Assembly: GCA_035539855.1 (NCBI GenBank)
Contig: DATLHO010000154.1
Span: forward strand, 1 to 64,000
Direction: 5' to 3'
From: DATLHO01 sp035539855
GTDB lineage: Bacteria > Bacteroidota > Ignavibacteria > OLB7
DNA length: 64,000 nt
The first letter of the stretch is position 1. Each line of letters starts with the position of its first letter. The notes below the pieces were generated by a model that made no database searches, had not been told where the DNA came from, and worked only from the letters and a program-made list of their open reading frames with translations. A program made the position numbers and the translations under genes. Positions 24,644 through 32,898 of the stretch are shown one piece after another.

Positions 24644-27415
24644 ATGAGCAACGGTCTACAGACCGCTGATGCAGGAAGGATCGCAGCACGGAGTCACACC
24701 GAGCCGCACGAGGCGCTGGCCGGCGCGCTCGGCGTCGATGTCGTCAGGGGATTGTCCGACGGCGCGATCGAGCGCCACCGCGAGCGCTATGGCGCGAACG
24801 TGCTGCCGGAGCCCAAGCCGAAGTCGAAGCTACTCCTGTTCCTCGAGCAGTTCAACAACCCGCTCATCTTCATTCTTTTCGGCGCGGCCATTCTCACCTC
24901 GGTCGTCGCCGACGTCGCCGAGGCGATCACCATCTTCTTCGTCGTGCTCTTCAACGCGGCGATCGGCTATTACCAGGAACAGCGCGCGAGCGAGCGGCTG
25001 CGCGCGGTCAAGAATCTGACCGCCCCGACCGCTCGCGTCGTTCGCGACGGAGAGCTCCGCTCGATCGCGGCCGAGGAGCTCGTCGTCGGCGACGTCGTGC
25101 TGCTCGAGAGCGGACTGCGCGTGCCGGCGGACATCCGCCTGGTCGAGGCGAACGATCTCACCGTCGACGAATCGATCCTCACCGGCGAGTCGGTTCCCTC
25201 CACCAAGAAGCACGACACGACGCACGACGCCGACGCTCCGCTCGGCGATCGCAGCAACATGACCTTTGCCGCGACGACCGTGCGTCGCGGCCGCGCGCGC
25301 GGCATCGTCTCCGGCGTCGGCGAGCACTCGCAGGTCGGCCGCATCACCCGCAGCATCGCCGACGCGACCGAGACCGAGTCGCCGCTGCAGGAGCGCCTGC
25401 GCCGCTTCGGCAAGGTGCTCGCGATCGGCATCGCGGCGGCCATCGGTCTGATCTTCGCCGTCGGGATGCTCCGCGGCTACGAGGCCACGACGATGCTCCT
25501 GACCGCGATCGGTCTGGCCGTGTCGGCGATTCCCGAGGGACTTCCGATCGCGGTCACCGTCGCGCTCTCGATCGGCGTCTACACCATGGCCCGGCGCAAC
25601 GCGATCGTCCGGCGACTCAATGCCGTCGAGACGCTCGGCTCGACCACCGTCATCTGCTCGGACAAGACCGGCACGCTCACGCGCAACGAGATGACGGTCG
25701 TCGCGGTCGCCTCCGACGACAGGATCTACACGTTCACGGGGGGAGGCTACGAGCCGCACGGCGAGCTGCACGACGACGCCGGCGGCAGGACGAGCGTGGC
25801 GCCCGAGTCGCCGTTGCACTGGTCGTTGCGCGTCGGACTGTTCTGCACGGAGTCGGGCTTCTCGGAGAAGGACGGCCGGCGGCAGCTCGTCGGCGACCCG
25901 ACCGAGGGCGCGCTCATCGTCGCCGCCGAGAAGTCCGGCATCGCCGCGACCGATCGCGCGAGCTCCGAGTCGTTCGTCATCCTGCCGTTCGAATCCGAGC
26001 GAATGTACATGGTCTCCGAGCTCGCGCGCGGGACCCAGCGCTACGTGCTGGTCAAGGGATCGGCCGAGCGCGTCGTCGCGATGTGCGCGAGCGAGCTCAG
26101 GACCGAGGGCCTGCGCCCGCTCGATCTGCAGTGGATCGTCGAGCGTCAGGCGCAGCTCTCGGCGCGCGGCCTGCGCGTGATCGCAACGGCGTACGCTCCG
26201 CTCGATCCCGACGTGCACGGCGATCCGGAGGATCTTTCGGGGCTGATCTTCGCGGGCCTGCACGGCATCGAGGATCCGCCGCGCGACGAGGTGCGCGACG
26301 CCGTTCGCGACGCCGCGAGCGCGGGCATCAAGGTCGTGATGATCACCGGCGATCACGTCGCGACCGCGCGCGCGATCGCCGAGCAGCTCGACCTGCGGCC
26401 CGGCCACCGCATCCGCTCGATCGAGGGCCGCGAGCTCGAGGCGATGGACGACGAGGATCTCTACGAGCGCGTCAACACGACCGACGTCTACGCGCGGGTG
26501 GCTCCGGAGCACAAGCTGCGTATCGTCCGCCAGCTCCAGGCGCACCGACACATCGTCGCGATGACCGGCGACGGCGTCAACGACGCGCCGGCGCTGAAGC
26601 AGGCCGACATCGGCATCGCGATGGGAAGCGGCACCGACGTCGCGAAGGAGGCGTCGTCGCTCGTCGTGCAGGACGACAACTTTGCGACCATCGTCCAGGC
26701 CGTGCGCTACGGGCGGCTGATGTTCCGCAACCTGCAGCACATGATCCTCTATGTGCTCTGCACGTCGTTCGGCGGCGTGCTCACGCTGACCGCGGCCGTG
26801 ATCCTCGGCTTCCCGCTGCCGCTGCTGGCGGTGCAGTTGCTGTGGATCAACCTCGTCACCGACGGCACCAGCACGATTCCCCTGGCGTACGAGAAGGAGC
26901 ATGGCGACATCATGGCCGAGCCGCCGCGCAATCCCGACGAGGGACTCGTCAACTGGCCGATGGGCGAGAGGATCGTCGGCACCGGTCTGATGATGATGTT
27001 CGGCACGCTCATCGTCTTCGAGATGATCCTCGACCAGTACGGCTTCACCGCCTTCGACAGGAACATCTCCGAGCAGGCCATGACGCACGCGCGCACGGGC
27101 GCCTTCGTCACGCTCGCGCTCTGCCAGATCTGGAACGTCCACAACTCGCGCTCGATCGACCGGTCGATCTTCCAGATCGGACTGCTGAGCAACCGGCCAC
27201 TGCTGGCGGTGACGCTGCTGGCGCTCGGACTGCAGATCGCATCGGTCGAGCTGCCGTTCATGCACCCGCTGCTCAACACGACACACCTTCCGCTCGACGA
27301 CTGGTTCCTGTGCATCGGCATCAGCCTGATGCTCGTCGTCCTCGTCGAGGTTCGGAAGTTCTCGTCGCGGTTCTATCGACGGATCAAGGAGAAGGAGGAC
27401 GGCGCCGGCGCGTGA
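24644..27415 (+). CDS. P2-type cation-transporting ATPase (calcium-pump-like)
   Basis: 923 residues. The start at 24644 follows GGAGG; an upstream in-frame extension is rejected. Order: N-terminal cation-ATPase domain, TM1-2, actuator domain with LTGES, TM3-4 with the calcium-site motif PEGLP, phosphorylation site DKTGTLT (Asp340), nucleotide domain, hinge TGDGVNDAPAL, and TM5-10. TM6 has WINLVTDG, as in SERCA-type pumps, but continues IPLAYEKE, closer to Na+/K+ or fungal Na+ pumps. Ca2+ or Mn2+ export is the likeliest role; the ion cannot be fixed from sequence. Confidence 0.9.
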   Translation: MSNGLQTADAGRIAARSHTEPHEALAGALGVDVVRGLSDGAIERHRERYGANVLPEPKPKSKLLLFLEQFNNPLIFILFGAAILTSVVADVAEAITIFFVVLFNAAIGYYQEQRASERLRAVKNLTAPTARVVRDGELRSIAAEELVVGDVVLLESGLRVPADIRLVEANDLTVDESILTGESVPSTKKHDTTHDADAPLGDRSNMTFAATTVRRGRARGIVSGVGEHSQVGRITRSIADATETESPLQERLRRFGKVLAIGIAAAIGLIFAVGMLRGYEATTMLLTAIGLAVSAIPEGLPIAVTVALSIGVYTMARRNAIVRRLNAVETLGSTTVICSDKTGTLTRNEMTVVAVASDDRIYTFTGGGYEPHGELHDDAGGRTSVAPESPLHWSLRVGLFCTESGFSEKDGRRQLVGDPTEGALIVAAEKSGIAATDRASSESFVILPFESERMYMVSELARGTQRYVLVKGSAERVVAMCASELRTEGLRPLDLQWIVERQAQLSARGLRVIATAYAPLDPDVHGDPEDLSGLIFAGLHGIEDPPRDEVRDAVRDAASAGIKVVMITGDHVATARAIAEQLDLRPGHRIRSIEGRELEAMDDEDLYERVNTTDVYARVAPEHKLRIVRQLQAHRHIVAMTGDGVNDAPALKQADIGIAMGSGTDVAKEASSLVVQDDNFATIVQAVRYGRLMFRNLQHMILYVLCTSFGGVLTLTAAVILGFPLPLLAVQLLWINLVTDGTSTIPLAYEKEHGDIMAEPPRNPDEGLVNWPMGERIVGTGLMMMFGTLIVFEMILDQYGFTAFDRNISEQAMTHARTGAFVTLALCQIWNVHNSRSIDRSIFQIGLLSNRPLLAVTLLALGLQIASVELPFMHPLLNTTHLPLDDWFLCIGISLMLVVLVEVRKFSSRFYRRIKEKEDGAGA

Positions 27416-27572
27416 CGAACGGGAGCAATCGGGTGCGCGCTAGCGGGCGCGCGCTAGCAGACGCGCGCGATCGGCATGCGCGCCACCTCGCGGCCGATCT
27501 CTACTTTTGCCGATCAGTCCGGCGCGCTCGCGGAGTGTCCACGACGCGCGTATCACGATCCCGCGGAGTCCG

Positions 27573-28751
27573 TTGCCACCGACGCCATCATATCGCTGCA
27601 CGCTCGCCTGGGGCCGGCGCGGCCTCGCCGAGGCCGCCTCGCGCGGCGACATCGTGGTCGTCGTCGACGTGCTGAGCTTCTCGACATGCGTCGTGACCGC
27701 GACGCAGCGTGAGGGCGTCGTCATCCCGTGCGGACACGAGGATGATCCGTCGGAACTGGCGGCGCGCCTCGACGCGCGGCTCGCGGTGCGACGCGAGGAC
27801 GACCCGGAGCGATCGGGCTTCACGCTTTCACCGCTCTCGTTTCTCGCGATCGAGTCCGGCGCGCGCGTCGTGCTGCCGTCGCCGAACGGCGCAGCGTGCA
27901 GCGTGCTCGGCGCCGGCGCGTCGTTCCTGTTCGCCGGCGCGATCGTCAACGCGACGGCCGTCGGTCACACCGTCTCGCGACTCGTCGAATCGACCGATCA
28001 CACCGTGACGATCGTCGCCGCGGGTGAGCGCTACGAGACGCCGTCGGACGATGGAGTCATTCGGTTCGCGGTGGAGGATTACCTGGGCGCGGGAGCGATC
28101 CTCGCGGCGATCGACGCCGAGAAGTCGCCGGAGGCGGCCGTGTGCGAGAGCGCGTTCGTGCAGGTGCGCCACCGGATCGGCGAGGTGCTCTGGGGAAGCG
28201 AGAGCGGGCTGGAGCTTCGGGAGCGAGGCTACAAGGACGACGTACACTTCGCGGCGCAGCTCGATCGGTTCAGCGCCGTGCCCGTGCTCGTCGACGGCGC
28301 GTTCGTTCGATGGAGCGAGCCGAAGCAGAAGGTCCTCGCCTACATCACGCGCCGGCGGTACGGACGGATCGAGCTGCTGGTCTTCGAGCAGCCCGATCAC
28401 CCGGCGGGGCTGCAGGTGCCGGCGGGAACGCTCGACCAGGGCGAACATCCGGAGTGGGGCGCGCTGCGCGAGGCCGAGGAGGAGACCGGGCTGCGCCACC
28501 TGCGGATCGTCCGTAGGCTGACGACGCACACGCTGCACGCACCGTGGGCATCGGAGTTCCACGTTCGGCACGTGTACCACCTCGAGAGCATCGACGGCTC
28601 ACCCGATCGCTGGATGCACGTCGTCTCCGCAGGCGCCGAAGACCTCGGCATGCGCTTCGAGTGCCGCTGGCACGACATCAGCGAGCCGCTCGAGCTCGCG
28701 GGGCGACAGGGAGAGTATCTGGAGTATCTGCTGGCGTCGCTGTCGAGTTGA
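27573..28751 (+). CDS. ComB-like 2-phosphosulfolactate phosphatase fused to a Nudix hydrolase
   Basis: About 392 residues, two enzymes in one frame. The first ~250 match ComB along its length: VVVVDVLSFST, PSPNGAACSVL, IVAAGERYE...VEDYLGAGAI, then ELRERGYKDDVHFAAQLD...VPVLV. The C-terminal ~125 residues are a Nudix domain with a complete box G-x5-E-x7-RE-x2-EE-x-GL (about residues 285-307: GTLDQGE ... REAEEETGL). ComB removes phosphate from 2-phosphosulfolactate in coenzyme M or sulfolactate metabolism; Nudix enzymes cleave nucleoside diphosphates linked to other groups. No other coenzyme M gene is nearby. The start is uncertain: TTG at 27573 (GGAG 4 bp upstream) or TTG at 27507. Confidence 0.85.
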   Translation: MPPTPSYRCTLAWGRRGLAEAASRGDIVVVVDVLSFSTCVVTATQREGVVIPCGHEDDPSELAARLDARLAVRREDDPERSGFTLSPLSFLAIESGARVVLPSPNGAACSVLGAGASFLFAGAIVNATAVGHTVSRLVESTDHTVTIVAAGERYETPSDDGVIRFAVEDYLGAGAILAAIDAEKSPEAAVCESAFVQVRHRIGEVLWGSESGLELRERGYKDDVHFAAQLDRFSAVPVLVDGAFVRWSEPKQKVLAYITRRRYGRIELLVFEQPDHPAGLQVPAGTLDQGEHPEWGALREAEEETGLRHLRIVRRLTTHTLHAPWASEFHVRHVYHLESIDGSPDRWMHVVSAGAEDLGMRFECRWHDISEPLELAGRQGEYLEYLLASLSS

Positions 28752-28768
28752 GGAGAGACTGCGTGCGC

Positions 28769-28864
28769 CTACCCCTCCTTGCTATCCGCCACCATCGGTT
28801 TGCCGATCTCGATCTCGATACGACGCGAGTGAAAGCGCGGGCTCCCGGCTCTTGCACGACCCAT
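28769..28864 (-). pseudogene. C-terminal scrap of an OmpA-like protein
   Basis: The minus-strand frame ending at 28769 reads SPRFHSRRIEIEIGKPMVA before its stop. This resembles the tail of the nearby OmpA-like remnant (GRFHSRGVEIRTPVAV) and of the intact OmpA-like genes near 59-60 kb. Only about 30 codons remain, cut off at the toxin-antitoxin promoter, so it is read as a relic. The match is short. Confidence 0.4.
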
Positions 28865-28888
28865 ATACTTTTTTGTATACTCTATACA
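28863..28888 (+). promoter_or_regulatory. AT-rich promoter/operator of the higBA-like module
   Basis: A conspicuously AT-rich patch in GC-rich surroundings. It contains the palindrome TGTATA-CTC-TATACA (28874-28888) and a further ATATAC just upstream. It lies 35-60 bp before the toxin start, where a HigA-type antitoxin would bind to repress its own operon. TATACT or TATACA could serve as the -10 box. Confidence 0.55.
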
Positions 28889-28922
28889 AGCGCGCGAACG
28901 TGGCTCTGCATCTGGAGAGCAC

Positions 28923-29040
28923 ATGAAGGACATCTGCTGGGTCGGATCGTCGCTTGAAGACATCCGACGATATCCCGACGACGTCCGGCGTATCGCCGGC
29001 TTCGAGCTGAGCACTCACTCCTACATCGGCGGACTGCAGG
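28923..29040 (+). pseudogene. Truncated HigB/RelE-type toxin gene
   Basis: From ATG 28923 the first ~28 codons (CWVGSSLEDIRRYPDDVRRI then AGFEL) match the N-terminus of HigB-family (phage Gp49-like) mRNA interferases. Intact relatives are about 105-115 residues and continue with a Gly-Asp-rich beta-sheet carrying the active-site residues. Here, after AGFEL, the sequence runs within ~10 codons into the start of the antitoxin gene. Roughly 60 codons including the catalytic half are missing, consistent with an internal deletion that disarmed the toxin. Confidence 0.75.
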
Positions 29041-29340
29041 ATGACAAAGCAGAATGTGACTCGCTCGAGCGGCAACGTCTTCGAGGACCTTGGATTCGCG
29101 CCGGAAGAGGCTCACCATCTCAGGCTCAGGGCCTCACTTATGACAGAACTGCGCCGGGAGATCACCAAACGGGGATGGACTCAGCGTGCGGCTGCGGAAT
29201 CGCTTGGTGTTTCACAGCCGCGGATCAGCGACCTTATGCGCGGCAAGATCCACTTGTTCAGTATCGACTCTCTCGTCGATATGCTTGCCGTTGTCGGGCG
29301 AAGAGTTCGACTGGTCATCGGCCGTTCCGCACAAATGTGA
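29041..29340 (+). CDS. HigA-type XRE-family antitoxin
   Basis: 99 residues. The opening TRSSGNVFEDLGF and the helix-turn-helix (WTQRAAAESLGVSQPRISDL) followed by GKIHLFSIDSLVDML are typical of antitoxins partnered with HigB/Gp49 toxins. It binds DNA at its own promoter and normally neutralises the toxin. The gene looks intact while the toxin before it is truncated, so it is now an orphan repressor. Confidence 0.88.
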   Translation: MTKQNVTRSSGNVFEDLGFAPEEAHHLRLRASLMTELRREITKRGWTQRAAAESLGVSQPRISDLMRGKIHLFSIDSLVDMLAVVGRRVRLVIGRSAQM

Positions 29341-29361
29341 AAACCCGCTAGACGCGGCGCC

Positions 29362-29460
29362 GTCTCATCGCCGCGCGGGTTGAAGCCGATCGCTTCGAGC
29401 ACCGACGCGCGCGCGAGGTCGGGCGTCAGGTACGGCGTCCATCCGCGCGCGACCAGCTTC
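29362..29460 (-). pseudogene. Displaced 99-bp copy of an internal serS segment
   Basis: This stretch aligns base for base with 36693-36791 inside serS, with about 4 differences in 99 positions and in the same orientation. In the minus frame it encodes RGWTPYLTPDLARASVLEAI, then GFNPRG, exactly the serS residues. Nothing of serS continues on either side. It is a duplicated fragment with no coding role of its own and forms a direct repeat with serS about 7.3 kb away. Confidence 0.9.
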
Positions 29461-29562
29461 GATGTCCAGGACATCCCGATCCCAATGTCATCCTCTGGAT
29501 TGTTCCTACGTCGCGCCTGCCGCAGGTGCGAACTGGGGCTCTCGATTGCCAACGTCCGACCG

Positions 29563-30075
29563 CTACCCGCCGTCCACCTCATCGACCGCCACCGGCGTCC
29601 GGATCTCGACACCACGAGAATGGAAGCGCCCTGCGGTCAGCCCCTGATCGAAGCGCGGAAGCGTCTCGCCGCGAACCTCCACCCGCCCCTCGGGCAGGCC
29701 GAGCTCGCGATCGACGACACGGGCGCGCTCGAGCGCGAGCCGGGCATTGTGCTCGGCGTCGCCGCTGATATGCGTATAGCCGACGACGCTCACGCGCGGA
29801 TCGGGTGCGATCGACGCTCTGATCGACGACAGCGTCCTGCGGTGTTCCGCCACGCGGTCGGCGCGATCATAGGCGATGAGGATCAGATTGTAGCGCTCGA
29901 CGGTCTCGTCGGCTACGCGGTCGCGGCGCTTTCCGCGGATCGTCACCTGCTCCACGGCAAGCGTCGCGAGCGGCGTGAGGAAGCTCGCACCGTTGGCATC
30001 CTCGACGCTCAGATGGTACTGCAGCACGCCGGGCGCGCGCGGCACGGTGCCCTGCTCGCGCTCGAGCTGCCAGTG
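29563..30075 (-). pseudogene. C-terminal half of an OmpA-like protein (relic)
   Basis: About 170 codons resemble the C-terminal half of OmpA-family proteins such as those at 58983 and 59968. Shared features are VADETVERYNLILIAYDRAD, then VSVVGYTHISGDAEHNARL (peptidoglycan-binding-type motif) and the LPEGRVEVRG...GRFHSRGVEI tail. The frame is open but lacks signal peptide and N-terminal half; instead it is joined in frame to a fragment of a LuxR-type regulator. It is best read as a chimeric relic, though expression of a short fusion cannot be excluded. Confidence 0.6.
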
Positions 30076-30219
30076 TGTCAGGTGATAGCGCTTCGTCGCC
30101 GCAACCAGCGCATCGTCAATCACCCTCTCCTGCGGTCGCAGAAGCTGACGGCGCACCATGATCGTGACCATCGTGCTTTCGAGGAAGGGGCGCAGGTTAT
30201 CGTCATCGAACGACGAGAA
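30073..30219 (-). pseudogene. Internal fragment of a LuxR-type regulator
   Basis: About 48 codons reading NLRPFLES...VRRQLLRPQERVIDDALV, then ATKRYHLTH, parallel the regulator at 34565-35617 (RPFLES...IRHQFLRPQERLIDDVLVEATVRYQLTH). The match stops exactly at the TH before the DNA-binding helix-turn-helix. DNA identity to that gene is only moderate, so it comes from a diverged paralogue, not a recent copy. Its upstream edge overlaps the last codons of the BNR protein gene. Confidence 0.6.
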
Positions 30220-32584
30220 ACGGGGCCACAGTACACAATGCGCCTGTGACGACCGCGAAATACGATCCAACAGGAAGTGTCGTCGGCAGGTCGATGTCAA
30301 AAATGTGGCGATCATGCTCCCGCCCACTCGATGGCGCCCGCAGTAGAACGGTGCCTCGTGCGTCTGCGATGGAAAGCACTGCGGGTTCTGAGCCGCTTCC
30401 GACGTCGGCAACGACTCTCATCCTGCCGCCGGACATCACTGATGGCTGGAGTGAAATCGCGCCACGCTCCCTCTGCAGTTCATCGAGGGAGATCGCGGAG
30501 GAGGGCTCGCCGCTGAGGCGAAATCGGCCTACCTGACCCGGGGCGCTAAAGAGAAAGAGTAAATGGCCATCCGCCGTGAGCGTCAGCGCAGACATGCCCG
30601 ACAACTCCGGAGCCGGGCCCTGCATTCGCACAAACGTACGTGCTCCGTCGACGCTCCGCTCGATGACACCATCGGCGGTGGCCGAATAGACGACTTCGGG
30701 ACTCAGCCAGGAGAGCGCCGCCCCGATCGGCCGTTCGGCCTCGAGCGTCGAAGCGACCCCCCATGTCGCACCGCCGTCGGTCGACGTAGCGATGTCCCAC
30801 TGCAGACCATTCCGAAACCGGTCGGGGAATGCCGCCACAATCGACTGCACACCGAAACTCTCGAGTGAGATCGCTGCCGTCCGCCCGGGAATCGAATCCA
30901 CTCTGGTCACCTGCCAAGTGCGGGCGCCGTCACTCGATCGAAGAAACCGCCGCGCCGCGGAGCTCTGCGTCAGGCCGACGAGTGCGCCGTCGCCGAGGCT
31001 GCGGAGGTGATCGACAGTCAGCGAGTCACGACGCTCCCACGACATCCCCCCGTCCGTGCTTGCATGCACGCCGTCGTGTCCCCAGAGGTATAACACCGGC
31101 GTAGGCCCGGTGACATCCGAGAGGAGTTTCGCTCCGGCTGCCAGGGTGGGGAGCGACCCCGCGAGGCTCCATGTCGCTCCGTCGTCCGTACTGAGCAGCA
31201 GTCCGCGGTACGCAGCCGCCTCGCTTGGGACGAACCGTGCGAGCGCGGCGAACGCTGCTGGACGACGGGCCCTGTCCAGTGAAATCACGGCTTCAATATT
31301 CGACGCTCCCGGAGGTACGAATGCAGTCTGCCAGGTCTCGCCGGAGTCGGCGCTCGTTCTGATGGCCCCGTACTCGTACCCTGCGACGACTCGTGCGCCT
31401 GTCGCCGTCGCGGTGATCGGCAGCCCGACCGCGCCGTTCGTCGACCACGACCGGCCGGCATCCGATGATCGTGCGAACAGCGAAAAGCGGTTCGCAACGA
31501 ATACGTTCGCAGTATCTGTCCAGCTGACGAGCAGGTCGTTCGAGCTCCGCTGACCGATGAACGGATGCGCCCATGGCTGCCACGAGCGGCCACCGTCACG
31601 GGAGACGCCGTTGGCCGATGTCGCCCGCATCGCGGTATGAAACCGCAGCGACGCCACATCCAGCCACCGTGGTAGCGCGAGAGTCTCCCAGGTCATGCCT
31701 CGATCCCGGCTGGCCAGGAAGAAGTAGGCATCGTCACGATTCGACTGACGACCACCCCACACATAGAGCATCTCGCCCTCTTCGAAGACACCACTCTGCA
31801 TCTGAGGCGCGGCGCCGGCATTGAACGGGGGGAGCCGCATCCATTCGATGCGGCCGCTGTCGAGCAGCAGCCGTCCGAGATGCCAGGGGCCGTCACCACC
31901 GAAGTTTTCGGTGACAACGACATAGACTACCCGATTCGAGGTCGCTCCGATGATGCGCACCCACTGGGGCATCCGGAGAGCAGCATCCCCGGTCACCGGC
32001 ATCGTTCCGAAGGCGGTGCTGTCGGCAACGACGGCGATGGCACCGATCGAACGCAGTGAATCCGCCCTTTGCCAGGTCACGCCGTCGAGCGTATAGGCAA
32101 GCCGTTGGGGCCCGGCCGGCACGCTGATCCCTCCGGATATCCCGGTGCTGTTGTACAGCACGACCATTGTCTGCCTGTCGAGTGCCAGAAGGTCGACGAC
32201 GGAGTCGTGCGACGCGGCGTCCAGAATCGAGGGCTGCACCGGTGCCCACGACTCACCGCCATCGACCGACAACCAGCGTGGGCGGGCCCAGGCGACGCCC
32301 GTCGGCTCGCTGACGAAGGGGATCGGTGTGAAGGAGTTCGCCGGCCTCCAAGTGATCCCGCCGTCGCTCGTACAGTACACGGAATCGTGCGTGGCGTAAA
32401 AGCCGGAGAATGGTGACGTGAAGAAGATCGACTCCGGAATGAGCCGACTAGTGCCGAATGTCGTGTGCTCGGTAGCGAATACGTGCCAGCGATCCCCCGG
32501 GATCTGGCCGCTGGCAACTGAAATGACAAGGAGCACAAACGGCACGAGACGAAATGCAACGCGGGTCGGGCAGCCTATTCCCAT
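30203..32584 (-). CDS. Secreted Asp-box (BNR) repeat protein with T9SS sorting domain
   Basis: 793 residues: signal peptide (ends VASGQ, about residue 27), then a propeller-like body with about ten Asp-box motifs of the S-x-D-x-G-x-T/S-W type (TSDGGITW, SRDGGRSW, SSDAGRSW, STDDGATW, STDGGMSW, STDGGATW and others). These motifs mark sialidase, photosystem-assembly (Ycf48-like) and sortilin-type propellers. The last ~75 residues are a T9SS sorting domain ending FLVVR. No catalytic sialidase Arg triad was identified, so a structural or adhesive surface role is as likely as an enzyme. Base composition looks less GC-rich than the flanking core genes. Confidence 0.82.
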   Translation of the reverse strand: MGIGCPTRVAFRLVPFVLLVISVASGQIPGDRWHVFATEHTTFGTSRLIPESIFFTSPFSGFYATHDSVYCTSDGGITWRPANSFTPIPFVSEPTGVAWARPRWLSVDGGESWAPVQPSILDAASHDSVVDLLALDRQTMVVLYNSTGISGGISVPAGPQRLAYTLDGVTWQRADSLRSIGAIAVVADSTAFGTMPVTGDAALRMPQWVRIIGATSNRVVYVVVTENFGGDGPWHLGRLLLDSGRIEWMRLPPFNAGAAPQMQSGVFEEGEMLYVWGGRQSNRDDAYFFLASRDRGMTWETLALPRWLDVASLRFHTAMRATSANGVSRDGGRSWQPWAHPFIGQRSSNDLLVSWTDTANVFVANRFSLFARSSDAGRSWSTNGAVGLPITATATGARVVAGYEYGAIRTSADSGETWQTAFVPPGASNIEAVISLDRARRPAAFAALARFVPSEAAAYRGLLLSTDDGATWSLAGSLPTLAAGAKLLSDVTGPTPVLYLWGHDGVHASTDGGMSWERRDSLTVDHLRSLGDGALVGLTQSSAARRFLRSSDGARTWQVTRVDSIPGRTAAISLESFGVQSIVAAFPDRFRNGLQWDIATSTDGGATWGVASTLEAERPIGAALSWLSPEVVYSATADGVIERSVDGARTFVRMQGPAPELSGMSALTLTADGHLLFLFSAPGQVGRFRLSGEPSSAISLDELQRERGAISLQPSVMSGGRMRVVADVGSGSEPAVLSIADARGTVLLRAPSSGREHDRHIFDIDLPTTLPVGSYFAVVTGALCTVAPFLVVR

Positions 32585-32898
32585 TTCCTTGGCACCATTA
32601 GCTTGATGGATTCTACTGAAAACTCACCAACTGGTACTCGGGCGCAGCTCGAAGGTAGAGGCATCGGATTTCCATTCCTACCTGCAAATAGCCTCATTCG
32701 AAAGCAAAGCATCGGGACCCGAGATGATAACCAGTCACGATTGGGCCAGGCATCATAACCGCATGTACGAAGAACCTGTGATCCGGTCACGTGGCAGGCA
32801 ATGCGCCTGCCACGTGACTATTGCGTCGAAGCATCTTGATGAAAGCCATCGCGCCTAGCCCATCGCATCGCTTCGAGCGTTCATCGGCTATCATCGCA
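32585..32898. other. AT-richer intergenic stretch with a perfect palindrome
   Basis: 314 bp without a convincing gene. The part next to the BNR gene (about 32590-32760) is visibly AT-richer than its neighbours and presumably holds its promoter. At 32786-32818 a perfect 14-bp inverted repeat (GTCACGTGGCAGGC / GCCTGCCACGTGAC, 5-nt loop) lies 80 bp beyond the stop of the Cys-rich protein gene and may terminate it. A 71-codon frame at 32575-32790 has no recognisable features. Confidence 0.6.

Noticed and set aside
27416..27506. Repeated GCGCGCTAGC words after the P-type ATPase gene
   Set aside because: Two short copies 14 bp apart in GC-rich sequence; too small to call a repeat array, attachment site or CRISPR.
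28923..29351. Toxin frame read as an intact 142-residue protein
   Set aside because: After about 40 codons it runs out of frame through the antitoxin gene; the catalytic half of HigB is absent.
29181..29615. Minus-strand frame containing the serS fragment as a real gene
   Set aside because: Only the serS-derived 33 codons are recognisable, and the rest is antisense to HigA or unrelated sequence with no start signal.
32575..32790. 71-codon minus-strand frame upstream of the BNR gene
   Set aside because: No motif, no signal peptide and no ribosome binding site; more likely promoter sequence.
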